A stretch of 64,000 bases of DNA from Terriglobia bacterium. Its GTDB lineage: Bacteria; Acidobacteriota; Terriglobia; Terriglobales; Acidobacteriaceae. The stretch covers positions 44,650 through 108,649 of the forward strand of contig JAIQFT010000017.1 of the NCBI GenBank assembly GCA_020073185.1, read 5' to 3'. Numbering within the stretch: position 1 is the first letter of the stretch; every line of letters starts with the position of its first letter. Both the position numbers and the translations under genes were made by a program. Positions 52,683-61,605 of the stretch are shown here, piece by piece. The notes below the pieces were generated by a model, which saw only the letters and a program-made list of their open reading frames with translations, was not told the DNA's origin and ran no database searches.

Positions 52683-54929
52683 GTGCGCATCCGGTCCCTG
52701 ATAGCTCTCGCCCTCACCTTGGCCCTCGCCACCTCTGCTTTGGCTTTCCCAACGTCCACATCTTCCAAGAAGAACGCCTCATCGGCGCGGAGCAAGTCCA
52801 AGAAACGCAAGAAGACGGTCAGCCCGCGGCGCATTCGGCGCATTCATCGCGCGTTTGTCGCATCGGCAGAGTTGAAGCCGATGGCGCGCCAACTGCTCGA
52901 AGACCGCAGCCGGGCGGCGTACGCAGGAGTCGAGGTCTACGCCCGCAGGCACGCGCACGACGACGCCGGCGTGCTTGCCAACCTGGCGCTGGCCTACGCG
53001 CACATTCTCGATCACGAGCCGGCGAAAGCCGTTGCACCGCTCAAGCTGGCGCAGGCGCGCGCCGGCGACCTCGCCGACTACACGACGTACTTTCTCGGAT
53101 CTTCCTATCAGGCAACGGCGCAAACTGACCTGGCGATCCTCACGCTGCGCGATTTCGCCGCCAAGTATCCCGACTCGATTTTCGCGCGTGACGCCGCCGT
53201 TGCCTACGCCAACGCCCTGGTGACATCCGGCGATCCGGCGCGGGCGGCGGCGCTGCTGGAAAAGTACCGCCGTCCATATCGCTCGGACTTGGAATTCGCC
53301 TATGGGCGCGCGCTGCTTCGCGCCGGTGATAACGCGCGCGGCGCCGACGTGCTGCGCCACATTTACTTCTCTGCCCCGCTGGCCTCCGAAGCCGATGATG
53401 CCGGCAAGCTGCTGGGTACGTCCGGCGGCCTGGGCGCCACCTACGCGCTGCAGAAGACGCGTGCCGACCAGTTCGCGCTGGCGCGGCGCTATCGCGAAGC
53501 GGTGCCGGAATATCAAGCGCTGTCGCAGTTGGCTTCGCCGGAAGACCGCCCCGTGGTGCAGGTCGCGCTCGCCGGCGTCATGCACCACAGCGGTGACGAT
53601 CGCCAAGCCCGGCATATGCTCGCATCCATGTCGCTGCCACCCGGCGATCTGAACGGCGAGCGGCTTTACTATCTCGCCGAGATGGCGCGCACCGCCGGTG
53701 ATGATGACCTCTTTCTCAGCACGCTGGCGCAAGTCCGGCAGGCCGCGCCCTCCAGCGTTTGGCTGGAGCAAGCGCTGCTCAGCGCCGGCAACATGTTCCT
53801 GCTGCGCAACGACTACGATCGCGCCATTGATTGCTATCGCGAAATCGTGGAGCGTTTTCCGCAGGGCAAGCTCGCGCCTTACGCGCACTGGAAGGTAGCG
53901 TGGCTCAACCTCCGCCAGGGACGCGCCGACACCGCGCGCCGGGGGTTCGAAGAGCAGATCGCGCGCTATCCGGCGTCGCAGCAAGTTCCGGCCGCGGTCT
54001 ACTGGCGCGCACGATTGGCCGAGGAGGAGCAGGATCCGCCTAAGGCTCGCATCTATTACCAAAAGCTCTCGCAACGCTTCCGCAATTATTACTACGCCGA
54101 GCTGGCGCGGCAGCGGTTACAGGACCTGAGGCGCACGGCGGCGTCCGATCCCGATCCCGTGTTGGAAAAAATTCCGCCGATCCGCTTTACGTCGGCCTAC
54201 ACCCGCGTCGAGCCGTCGGCCGACGATCTGCGGGCGCAGAAAGCGCAATTGCTGCAGAACGGCGGGCTCACCGAATTCGCTATTCGTGAGCTGAAAATGG
54301 CTTCCGACGAAGGCGGAGCGTCCTGGGCAACCGCGGAAATGGCGCGTCTGTATCGTGACAATGGCCAGTATTACCGCGCCTTGCAGGTGCTGAAACGCGC
54401 TGTGCCGTCGTACTTTGCCATGGATCTGGAAGCATTGCCGCGTCCCTACTGGGAGGACCTGTTCCCGCGTCCGTGGTGGGCGGACGTGAAGAAATACTCG
54501 TCGACGAACGGTCTGGATCCCTTCCTGGTGGCTTCTCTGATCCGCCAGGAGTCGGAATTCAACCCGGAGGCCATCTCGCACGCCAATGCCTTTGGTCTCA
54601 TGCAGGTGCTGCCCAGCACCGGGCGCAAGCTGGCCCGCTCGATGAAGGTGCACGGATTCTCCAACCAGCAGTTGCTGGTGCCCAATTTCAACCTGCAACT
54701 GGGAACGCGTTACTTCCGCGAGCTGGTGGACCATTTCAACGGGCACGTGGAATACGCGCTCGCGGCCTATAACGCGGGGAGCGATCGCGTCGAGAGCTGG
54801 CTGGCCAACGGGAAATATCGCGACGCGACCGAATTTGTAGAGTCCATACCGTTCAGCGAGACCCGCGAGTACGTGCAGGCCATCTTGCGCAACGCCACGG
54901 TGTACAAGCGCCTGTACGGAACGCCGTAG
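52683..54929 (+). CDS. Slt-type soluble lytic transglycosylase
   Basis: 748 residues. A signal peptide (SLIALALTLALATSALAFP) and a Lys-rich basic patch are followed by about 500 residues of helical TPR-like repeats, e.g. YDRAIDCYREIVERFPQGK. The C-terminal lysozyme-like SLT domain has LIRQESEFNPEA with the catalytic Glu623, AFGLMQVLPSTG, and YALAAYNAGSDRV. It cleaves the MurNAc-GlcNAc bond to give anhydro-MurNAc ends, the substrate group of AnmK/NagZ in this window. The start is a GTG. It is longer than E. coli Slt70. Confidence 0.92.
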   Translation: MRIRSLIALALTLALATSALAFPTSTSSKKNASSARSKSKKRKKTVSPRRIRRIHRAFVASAELKPMARQLLEDRSRAAYAGVEVYARRHAHDDAGVLANLALAYAHILDHEPAKAVAPLKLAQARAGDLADYTTYFLGSSYQATAQTDLAILTLRDFAAKYPDSIFARDAAVAYANALVTSGDPARAAALLEKYRRPYRSDLEFAYGRALLRAGDNARGADVLRHIYFSAPLASEADDAGKLLGTSGGLGATYALQKTRADQFALARRYREAVPEYQALSQLASPEDRPVVQVALAGVMHHSGDDRQARHMLASMSLPPGDLNGERLYYLAEMARTAGDDDLFLSTLAQVRQAAPSSVWLEQALLSAGNMFLLRNDYDRAIDCYREIVERFPQGKLAPYAHWKVAWLNLRQGRADTARRGFEEQIARYPASQQVPAAVYWRARLAEEEQDPPKARIYYQKLSQRFRNYYYAELARQRLQDLRRTAASDPDPVLEKIPPIRFTSAYTRVEPSADDLRAQKAQLLQNGGLTEFAIRELKMASDEGGASWATAEMARLYRDNGQYYRALQVLKRAVPSYFAMDLEALPRPYWEDLFPRPWWADVKKYSSTNGLDPFLVASLIRQESEFNPEAISHANAFGLMQVLPSTGRKLARSMKVHGFSNQQLLVPNFNLQLGTRYFRELVDHFNGHVEYALAAYNAGSDRVESWLANGKYRDATEFVESIPFSETREYVQAILRNATVYKRLYGTP

Positions 54930-54937
54930 AGGTCTCC

Positions 54938-54972
54938 AGCCCCGCAGCCTGCAGCCCGAAGCCTGCAACCCG
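54938..54972. repeat. GCCTGCAGCCCGAAGCCTGCAACCC word repeat between convergent genes
   Basis: Repeats of AGCCTGCA/AGCCCGAAG words fill the gap between slt and gdhA. Same style as the other spacer elements. Confidence 0.5.
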
Positions 54973-54974
54973 CC

Positions 54975-56252
54975 CTACGGCCAGATCCCGCGCCACTTGG
55001 TCGCCATGGCGACTCGGTCAATCGCCAGGATGTATGCCCCCGTGCGCATGTCCGCCCTGTACTTCTGAGCTGTTTTGTGGACGTCCTCGAAAGCGCGCAC
55101 CATGATCTTCTCCAGCCGGCGATTCACGTCGTTCTCGTCCCAGAAGAGTTCCTGCAGGTCCTGCACCCATTCGAAGTAAGACACGGTCACTCCGCCGGCG
55201 TTGGCCAGGATGTCGGGCAGCACCATGACGCCCTTCTTGTGGAGCACGGCATCCGCACCCGGCGTGGTCGGCCCGTTGGCTGCCTCGGCCACGATTCTCG
55301 CCCGGATGCGATCGGCGTTGGCGATGGTGATCTGGTTTTCCAGCGCTGCCGGAACCAGGATGTCGCAGTCGAGTTGCAGTAGCGCCTCGTTTCCGATCGG
55401 CTCCGAATCCTGGAATTCCACCACCGAGCCGGTTTTTTCTTTGTGCGCAAGCAGCGCCTGGATATCGAGCCCCTTGCGGTTCAGTACGCCACCGCGCGAG
55501 TCGCTCACCGCGATGATCTTCACTCCGCGCCCGTCCAGTAATTCCGCTGCGATGCTTCCCGCATTGCCAAAGCCCTGGACCGCCACCGTCGCTCCCTTCA
55601 GGTGGATTCCTACAACCTTGCACGCCGCCTGGATTACGAACATGCAGCCGCGCGCCGTGGCTTCATTGCGTCCCAGCGACCCGCCCAGGAACAGCGGCTT
55701 GCCGGTGACCACGCCGGGCGTGATGTGCCCCCGCGTCATGCTGTAGGTGTCCATGATCCACGCCATCACCTGCGAGTCGGTGTAGACATCGGGCGCCGGA
55801 ATGTCGGTGTCCGGTCCAATCAGGGGAGAGATCTCGTAGGCATAGCGGCGCGTCAGCCGCTCCAGTTCGTTTCGCGACAGATGCTTCGGATCGCACACGA
55901 TCCCGCCCTTGGCGCCGCCGAACGGGATATTTACGGCCGCACACTTCCACGTCATCCACGAAGCCAGCGCCTTCACTTCGTCGAAAGTGACTCCGGGGTG
56001 GTAGCGAATGCCACCCTTGCATGGGCCGCGGCTGCTGTTGTGCTGCACCCGGAATCCCTCGTAGACCTTTACGCTCCCGTCATCCATCTTGACCGGCAAC
56101 GACAGGGTCAGCGCCCGCCGCGGCCGCCGCAGCACCTCGCGCAATCCCGGATCCAGCCTCATGTACTCGGCGGCCCGGTCGAACTGCTGCATCGCGATCG
56201 CGAACGGATTTAATTCCTCCTGGACTCGAATCGGGGTTCGGACAGTTGCCAT
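54975..56252 (-). CDS. gdhA: Glutamate dehydrogenase (Glu/Leu/Phe/Val family)
   Basis: A 425-residue NAD(P)-dependent glutamate dehydrogenase interconverting glutamate and 2-oxoglutarate plus ammonia. HNSSRGPCKGGIRYHP, the catalytic-Lys motif NIPFGGAKGGI, and the cofactor domain motif VQGFGNAGSIAAELL are present, with IVAEAANGPTTPGAD downstream. Length fits the bacterial hexameric type. The start lies 15 bp after a GGAG-containing leader (AAGGAGAACTC). The upstream 373-bp spacer to lspA shows no gene. Confidence 0.95.
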   Translation of the reverse strand: MATVRTPIRVQEELNPFAIAMQQFDRAAEYMRLDPGLREVLRRPRRALTLSLPVKMDDGSVKVYEGFRVQHNSSRGPCKGGIRYHPGVTFDEVKALASWMTWKCAAVNIPFGGAKGGIVCDPKHLSRNELERLTRRYAYEISPLIGPDTDIPAPDVYTDSQVMAWIMDTYSMTRGHITPGVVTGKPLFLGGSLGRNEATARGCMFVIQAACKVVGIHLKGATVAVQGFGNAGSIAAELLDGRGVKIIAVSDSRGGVLNRKGLDIQALLAHKEKTGSVVEFQDSEPIGNEALLQLDCDILVPAALENQITIANADRIRARIVAEAANGPTTPGADAVLHKKGVMVLPDILANAGGVTVSYFEWVQDLQELFWDENDVNRRLEKIMVRAFEDVHKTAQKYRADMRTGAYILAIDRVAMATKWRGIWP

Positions 56253-56625
56253 AGAGTTCTCCTTGAATGAGATGATGACGGTAAGGAGCCAGAGGAGAGG
56301 CTGGCGGGCGCCGCGTTCTGCGCCACGACGCAGGCGGCAACTTCACGTTGTTCCATGGCGTCCTCCCGACACGAGAGCGCCGGCGCGGTGTTCGGATCGC
56401 TAGGCGTGCGCGACGGAAAAGGGCATCCGTCGTTTCCATTGCCGCGCTGGAGAAAGGGCCGATGAAGGTCGCGGACACCCCACGCGTCCGCGGTCCTGGT
56501 TATACACCCGGACGGGAAGGGTGGCAAACGCCTGGGATAGACGGTGAGCAGCGGCTCGTCGTCAGTGGCAGACGGAACCCGCCGTTGCCGGTCGCTGGCC
56601 ACTAGCCACGAATCGCTCGCCACAC
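56253..56625. other. Spacer with no recognised gene
   Basis: 373 bp between gdhA and lspA. It is GC-rich, with scattered short frames lacking any family similarity, and holds the gdhA leader. I see no RNA gene or clear promoter in it. Confidence 0.5.
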
Positions 56626-57150
56626 CTACCGAATCGCATTTTGTTCCGCCGGCGATTTCGCGAACAGTATCTCCGCCACCAGCAGCAGCGCCCCAATCAC
56701 GATCGCGCTGTCGGCGATGTTGAACGCCGGCCAGTGATAGCTGCCGAGATAAAAATCGAGGAAATCCACCACGTGTCCGGCCAGCAGCCGGTCCCACAGA
56801 TTTCCCACCGCTCCGCCAAGAATCAGCGCCAAGCCAACCCCGGTGGTTGTCATGCTGTGGCTGTTCTTCCATAGCAGCGCCGACACCACCGCGAGCGCAA
56901 GAATCGAGAACATAACCAGGATGGCGACTTTCCACTCTGAAGACGATTCCGCGAACAGCCCGAAGGCCGCGCCGCTGTTCTGCACGTGCGTCAGACGGAA
57001 GAACCCCGGCAGCACGGCCACGCTGTCGTGCAGCGTAATCTTGCCCGCCACCACCCACTTGCTCGCGCGGTCCAGCACCACCACCAGCACGGCAATCAGG
57101 AAGTGGTACTTGCGCATGGCATGGCTGCCTTTGCTCGGTTTAGCGTCCAT
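56626..57150 (-). CDS. lspA: Lipoprotein signal peptidase
   Basis: A 174-residue aspartyl membrane protease that cleaves diacylglyceryl-prolipoproteins before the modified Cys. Four membrane helices are visible. Conserved segments are VVLDRASKW, VQNSGAAFGLF, LILGGAVGNLWDRL with VDFLDF (first catalytic Asp region) and FNIADSAIVIG (second catalytic Asp). The start at 57150 overlaps ileS by 11 bp; an internal ATG at 57117 is equally possible. ileS-lspA coupling is common in bacteria. Confidence 0.93.
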   Translation of the reverse strand: MDAKPSKGSHAMRKYHFLIAVLVVVLDRASKWVVAGKITLHDSVAVLPGFFRLTHVQNSGAAFGLFAESSSEWKVAILVMFSILALAVVSALLWKNSHSMTTTGVGLALILGGAVGNLWDRLLAGHVVDFLDFYLGSYHWPAFNIADSAIVIGALLLVAEILFAKSPAEQNAIR

Positions 57151-59980
57151 GGGCTCCCGTTTCGATTTCCTTCAAAGCCTCGCTGCAGCGCTCGCATACG
57201 GTCGGAAACTTCGGATCGCTTCCCACCTGGGTGGAATAATTCCAGCAACGCTCACATTTTTGGCCAGGAGCCCTGCCGATTTCAACCGTAATCCCGCTAC
57301 CGCTGCCGTTTCCCGAGGGAGCTGCTGCTAATTGGACGCTGGATACGATAAACAAGTAGCGCAATTCCTTCTCGTGCCGCTGCACCACCTCGTGGAGCGA
57401 CTCGGGCACGCTCAGCCGCACTTCTGCCTCCAGCCCCGACCCGATCAGCTTTTGGGTGCGCGCCGCCTCCAGCGCTTTCAGCACCTCGTCTCTGACGTGC
57501 GACAGGTCCTGCCACTCCGCCATTAGGTCTTGCGTCCCCTTGCTCGATAACGAGAACCCATCGCCGGGTATGCTCTCTGGCTGCGGGAACAAGGCCAGGT
57601 GAACGCTCTGCTCGCGCTCCGCAACCTTAGGTAGGAAACCCCAGACCTCATCCGCGGTAAAGCTCATGAGCGGCGCCAGCAGCCTTACCAGCGCCTCGCC
57701 GATGCGCCAGATCGCCGTCTGCGCCGAGCGCCGAGCCCGCGAGTTCGGCGCATACGTGTAGAGCCGGTCCTTGAGCACGTCGAACAGCGTCTTGCTCAGC
57801 GTGTCCACGCAAAATCCGTTTACGTCCTGGTAAACCCGATGGAAAAGGAAGTCCTTGTACCAGCCGAGCACGCGCTCCGCGATCTGCGCCGTCTGCACCA
57901 GCGCTACGCGGTCCAGGTACTGCATCTCCGCGTAGGGCACCGCATCGCGTTGCGGATCGAAATCGTAGAGGTTGCTGACAATGTAGCGAAACGTGTTGCG
58001 CAGCTTGCGATAGGTCTCGGCAATGCGCTGCATCAGCGCCTCGTCCGAGCGTACGTCCTCGCGGAAATCCACCGACGCCACCCACAGCCGCACGATCTCC
58101 GCCCCCAGCCGCTTGGCGATGTCGACCGGATCCACGTCGTTACCCAGCGACTTGTGCATGGCGCGGCCCTGCATGTCCAGCGTCCACCCGATCGTGCCCA
58201 CCGTCTGGTACGGCGCTGAATTGCGCGCCCCGATCGAGCACAGCAGGGAAGAGTGGAACCAGCCACGATATTGGTCGCCGCCTTCGATGTACATGTCCGA
58301 CGGCCACAGCAAATCGCTCGCCGCCTCCTCCACCGCCAGGTAGCTCGATCCGGACTCGAACCACACGTCCACGATGTCCATTTCCTTGCGGAACTGTGTA
58401 CCGCCGCAGTGGGCGCACTTGGTTCCCGCCGGCACGATCTCTTCCGGCTTGCGCCTGTACCACGCATCCGAACCCTCGCGCCGGAACAATTCCACGATGG
58501 CGCGCTGCACAGCGGGCGCGCGCAGAAACTCGTCGCAGCCTTCGCAGAAGATGATGGCGATGGGCACGCCCCACACGCGCTGCCGCGAGATACACCAGTC
58601 CGGCCGGGTGCCGATCATGTTGGAAATCCGCTCTTCGCCCCACGCCGGGTCCCACTTCACTTTCTTGATCTCTTCCAGGGCGCGGCTCCGCAACGTCCCG
58701 CCGCCCATTTTCGCTTCCATCGAGATGAACCACTGCTCGGTGGCGCGGAAGATCACCGGGTTGTGGCAGCGCCAGCAGTGTGGATAGGAATGCTCGATCT
58801 TCTCCGAGTACAGCAGCACGCCGCGGCTCTTCAGCAGTTCAACGATGGAGTCGTTCGCCTGGAACACCGTTTTGCCTTCGTACTCCGGCAAGCCATGGCG
58901 CAGGCGTCCGGCCTCGTCCACGTTGCATGTCTGGTCGAGGTGGTATTTCTGCCCGGTATAGAAGTCGTCGGCGCCGTGCGACGGAGCGGTGTGTACCGCG
59001 CCCGTGCCTTCCTCCATGTGCACGTAATCGGCGAGGACGCCCAGGATCTGGCGATCCAGGAAGGGGTGCGCAAACATCGCACGCTCCAGCTTCTTGCCGG
59101 GGAAGCGTGCCACCGCGTTCTTCTGCAGCCCGCATTTTTCCGCCGTTACTGGCGCCAGCTTCTCGGCGACGATGTACACCTCGCCGCCGGATTCCAGTGC
59201 CACGTACTCCTCCTCAGGATGAAACGCCACCGCCATCGAAGCGGGCAGCGTCCAGGGCGTCGTCGTCCAGATGATGGTGAACGCCTTCTTGCCCGCCAGT
59301 GCCGGGTCGATTTTCGCCGCCTCGCTGCTCAGCCGGTACTTCACCCACACCGACGGGCTGACGTGGTTCTTGTACTCGACCTCCGCCTCCGCCAGCGCCG
59401 TCTCGTCGTGAATGCACCAATAGACCGGACGCAGGCCCTTGTACACCGCGTCCTGCTCAATGAACTTGAACAGCGTATCGATGACCACCGCCTCGTACTC
59501 CGGCGTCATCGTCGAATATGGCCGTTCCCACCGCCCGAACACGCCGATGCGCTTGAACTGCTCGCGTTGCAGGTCGAGAAACCTCTCGGCGTACTCGCGA
59601 CACGCCTGCCGCACCTGGATGGGATCCATCTCCAGCTTCTTGCGCCCCAGCGCCTCGTCCACCTTGATCTCGATCGGCAGCCCGTGACAGTCCCAACCCG
59701 GCAGGTACGGCGAATCAAAGCCCGCCATGCTCTTCGACTTCACGATGAAATCCTTCACTGTCTTGTTCAGCGCCGTGCCCAGGTGAATGGGACCGTTGGC
59801 GTAGGGAGGCCCGTCGTGCAGCACGTACATGGGCGCCCCGCGCCGCGCTTGCCGGATGAGGTCGTAAATCCCCATCTGCTCCCAGCGTTCCAGCATCTTG
59901 GGCTCGTTCTGAGGCAGGTTGGCCTTCATCGAAAACTCGGTTTTCGGCAGGTTGAGCGTGGCTTTCAGTTCTTGCGGCAC
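57140..59980 (-). CDS. ileS: Isoleucyl-tRNA synthetase
   Basis: A 946-residue class I synthetase charging tRNA-Ile. The HIGH motif is PPYANGPIHLG; the editing (CP1) domain carries TIIWTTTPWTLPASMAV; the KMSKS loop reads AMHKSLGND, a variant with His for the usual Ser next to the Lys. The C-terminal zinc knuckles are CERCWNY and CERCSEAL. Length is normal for the eubacterial type. It overlaps lspA. A minus-strand TATAAT lies about 35 bp before the ATG. The family is certain. Confidence 0.96.
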   Translation of the reverse strand: MPQELKATLNLPKTEFSMKANLPQNEPKMLERWEQMGIYDLIRQARRGAPMYVLHDGPPYANGPIHLGTALNKTVKDFIVKSKSMAGFDSPYLPGWDCHGLPIEIKVDEALGRKKLEMDPIQVRQACREYAERFLDLQREQFKRIGVFGRWERPYSTMTPEYEAVVIDTLFKFIEQDAVYKGLRPVYWCIHDETALAEAEVEYKNHVSPSVWVKYRLSSEAAKIDPALAGKKAFTIIWTTTPWTLPASMAVAFHPEEEYVALESGGEVYIVAEKLAPVTAEKCGLQKNAVARFPGKKLERAMFAHPFLDRQILGVLADYVHMEEGTGAVHTAPSHGADDFYTGQKYHLDQTCNVDEAGRLRHGLPEYEGKTVFQANDSIVELLKSRGVLLYSEKIEHSYPHCWRCHNPVIFRATEQWFISMEAKMGGGTLRSRALEEIKKVKWDPAWGEERISNMIGTRPDWCISRQRVWGVPIAIIFCEGCDEFLRAPAVQRAIVELFRREGSDAWYRRKPEEIVPAGTKCAHCGGTQFRKEMDIVDVWFESGSSYLAVEEAASDLLWPSDMYIEGGDQYRGWFHSSLLCSIGARNSAPYQTVGTIGWTLDMQGRAMHKSLGNDVDPVDIAKRLGAEIVRLWVASVDFREDVRSDEALMQRIAETYRKLRNTFRYIVSNLYDFDPQRDAVPYAEMQYLDRVALVQTAQIAERVLGWYKDFLFHRVYQDVNGFCVDTLSKTLFDVLKDRLYTYAPNSRARRSAQTAIWRIGEALVRLLAPLMSFTADEVWGFLPKVAEREQSVHLALFPQPESIPGDGFSLSSKGTQDLMAEWQDLSHVRDEVLKALEAARTQKLIGSGLEAEVRLSVPESLHEVVQRHEKELRYLFIVSSVQLAAAPSGNGSGSGITVEIGRAPGQKCERCWNYSTQVGSDPKFPTVCERCSEALKEIETGAHGR

Positions 59981-60430
59981 TCCGACCTCGCCTCTACGAT
60001 CAGAAATATCATTTCATTATAGCGATCTCTAATTCTAAACAGGTGTCATTCCGAAGCCAGCGAGGAACCGGCTATTCTTGCTTGACGACGACAAACTGGC
60101 GCTACGGAAAGGCCGCCCAAACGACACGTTGACGTACTCTCGTACACGTCCGAAAGTACCCCGCAAATTTGTCTCTCCCATGTAAAAACTTCCCCCACCG
60201 CGACTCCTGCAGCGGCTCCGTGTTAACTTATACGCACAGGCAGTTAGGATGGCCTCTGTCCGGTTCGCGTCGGCGGGCAAGGTGGTTGCAATAATCTGTG
60301 CCCTTCCGGCAGGCGGGGCCGTCCAATGAGAGAACAACTTGGCACCAGATGTGCTCATCCCCTTACCAGGGCAAGGCTCCGGCTAACCAGAGAAGATTGG
60401 CCAGAGTGACCTAATCGGGATTTCACTTAC
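59981..60430. other. Spacer with ileS promoter candidate and a GTCATTCCGAAGCCAGCGAGGAA-like element
   Basis: About 450 bp between divergent ileS and tonB. A minus-strand TATAAT (60016-60021) may serve ileS. At 60043-60070 lies GTGTCATTCCGAAGCCAGCG plus AGGAACCGG, which resembles a widespread bacterial intergenic repeat. One short frame on the minus strand (60035-60358) lacks support and is not called. Confidence 0.5.
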
Positions 60431-61441
60431 ATGGAACAACCGTTACAACCATCGGATGCTGAAGTTCAGCGGCCTGCCGCTGTTCCTGAACTCAATCTAC
60501 TGCTTCCCCAAGATCAATTTGACTTGCCGCTGTGGCAGTCGCTGCGGCGGCAAATCCACGACTGGCGTCATCCCGAGAAGCTGCCTCCCCTCCGCCTGAC
60601 CTCCAGACCGGTCCCGGTGCGCGAAATCTGGGGCGATTACAATTACAAGAAGCGCGGCATTCTCGGTTCGACCTGCGCCCACCTGGTCGTGATCGGCGGC
60701 CTGATTGCTGTCTCCATCGCCGGCGCTAGGGTCGTCCAGCAGGCGCAGCAGCCCACCGTCTCCATCGTGGCGCCCGACATTTCCGAATACATGCCGCTCT
60801 CGTCCAAGAAGAACGACACCATCGGCGGCGGTGGCGGCGGCGGCGATCGCGATAAGCTTCCTGCCCCCAGGGGACGTCTGCCCAGGTTCGCCATGGAGCA
60901 GTTCACCCCCCCGGCGATGGTCATCCGCAACGACCATCCCAAGCTCCCCATGGAGCCCACGGTCGTGGTTCCGCCACAAGTGAAGATTGCGCAGGCGGCG
61001 ATGCCCAACTTCGGCGATCCCAAGGCGCCGATTGGCCCGCCCTCTAACGGCACCGGCTCGGGTGGCGGCATCGGCTCAGGCTCCGGCGGTGGCGTTGGCT
61101 CGGGCGAAGGACCGGGCGTCGGTCCCGGTCGCGGCGGAGGCATTGGCGGCGGCGTCTTCCGGGTTGGCGGCGGCGTCTCCGCTCCCCGCGCCCTCCAGAC
61201 TCCTGATCCCGAGTACTCCGAAGAGGCCCGCAAGGCCAAGTACCAGGGCACCGTGGTGCTGTGGCTGATCGTCGACACGAACGGTCGCCCACAACAGTTG
61301 AGGGTCGCCCGCTCCCTCGGCATGGGCCTGGACCAAAAGGCCATGGAGGCCGTGCGCCAGTGGAAGTTCGAGCCTGCGATGAAGGACGGCCGCCCCGTGG
61401 CGGTCCAGATCAACGTCGAAGTGAACTTCAGGCTTTACTAG
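60431..61441 (+). CDS. TonB-family energy-transducing protein
   Basis: A 336-residue TonB-family protein. About 80 N-terminal cytoplasmic residues precede one membrane helix (STCAHLVVIGGLIAVSIAGA), then a periplasmic Gly-rich stretch (IGGGGGGGDRDK and a second GSGGGIGSGSGGG tract) instead of the usual Pro-rich linker, and a C-terminal TonB domain with TPDPEYSEEARKAKYQGTVVL and AVRQWKFEPAMKDGRPV. It should pass proton-motive energy to outer-membrane receptors. No ExbB/ExbD are beside it. A copy of its 3' end plus terminator lies about 1.2 kb downstream. Confidence 0.88.
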   Translation: MEQPLQPSDAEVQRPAAVPELNLLLPQDQFDLPLWQSLRRQIHDWRHPEKLPPLRLTSRPVPVREIWGDYNYKKRGILGSTCAHLVVIGGLIAVSIAGARVVQQAQQPTVSIVAPDISEYMPLSSKKNDTIGGGGGGGDRDKLPAPRGRLPRFAMEQFTPPAMVIRNDHPKLPMEPTVVVPPQVKIAQAAMPNFGDPKAPIGPPSNGTGSGGGIGSGSGGGVGSGEGPGVGPGRGGGIGGGVFRVGGGVSAPRALQTPDPEYSEEARKAKYQGTVVLWLIVDTNGRPQQLRVARSLGMGLDQKAMEAVRQWKFEPAMKDGRPVAVQINVEVNFRLY

Positions 61442-61470
61442 AAACATTCGCTGTAGCGAATTCAAACAAA

Positions 61471-61500
61471 GGGAGAAGCTAACCGGCTTCTCCCCTTTTA
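61471..61500 (+). terminator. Terminator of the TonB gene
   Basis: GGGAGAAGC (61471-61479) pairs with GCTTCTCCC (61485-61493) around TAACCG, followed by CTTTTA. Confidence 0.85.
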
Positions 61501-61605
61501 CTTTTTATCTTCGGATCCTGTCCTCAGCCTTGGCCGATGTGCTAAAGGGCACGACTCTGCGCCGCTCCGTATTCTAATTCACGCCGAAATCGGGAGCCCC
61601 AGTCT

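Noticed and set aside
58253..60022. A 589-codon open frame on the plus strand across ileS
   Set aside because: It is antisense to a certain ileS gene, rich in Arg/His/Ala as expected from a GC-rich shadow frame, and has no family motif.
60035..60358. A 107-codon minus-strand frame in the ileS-tonB spacer
   Set aside because: No family similarity, no ribosome site, and it reads through a repeat-like element.
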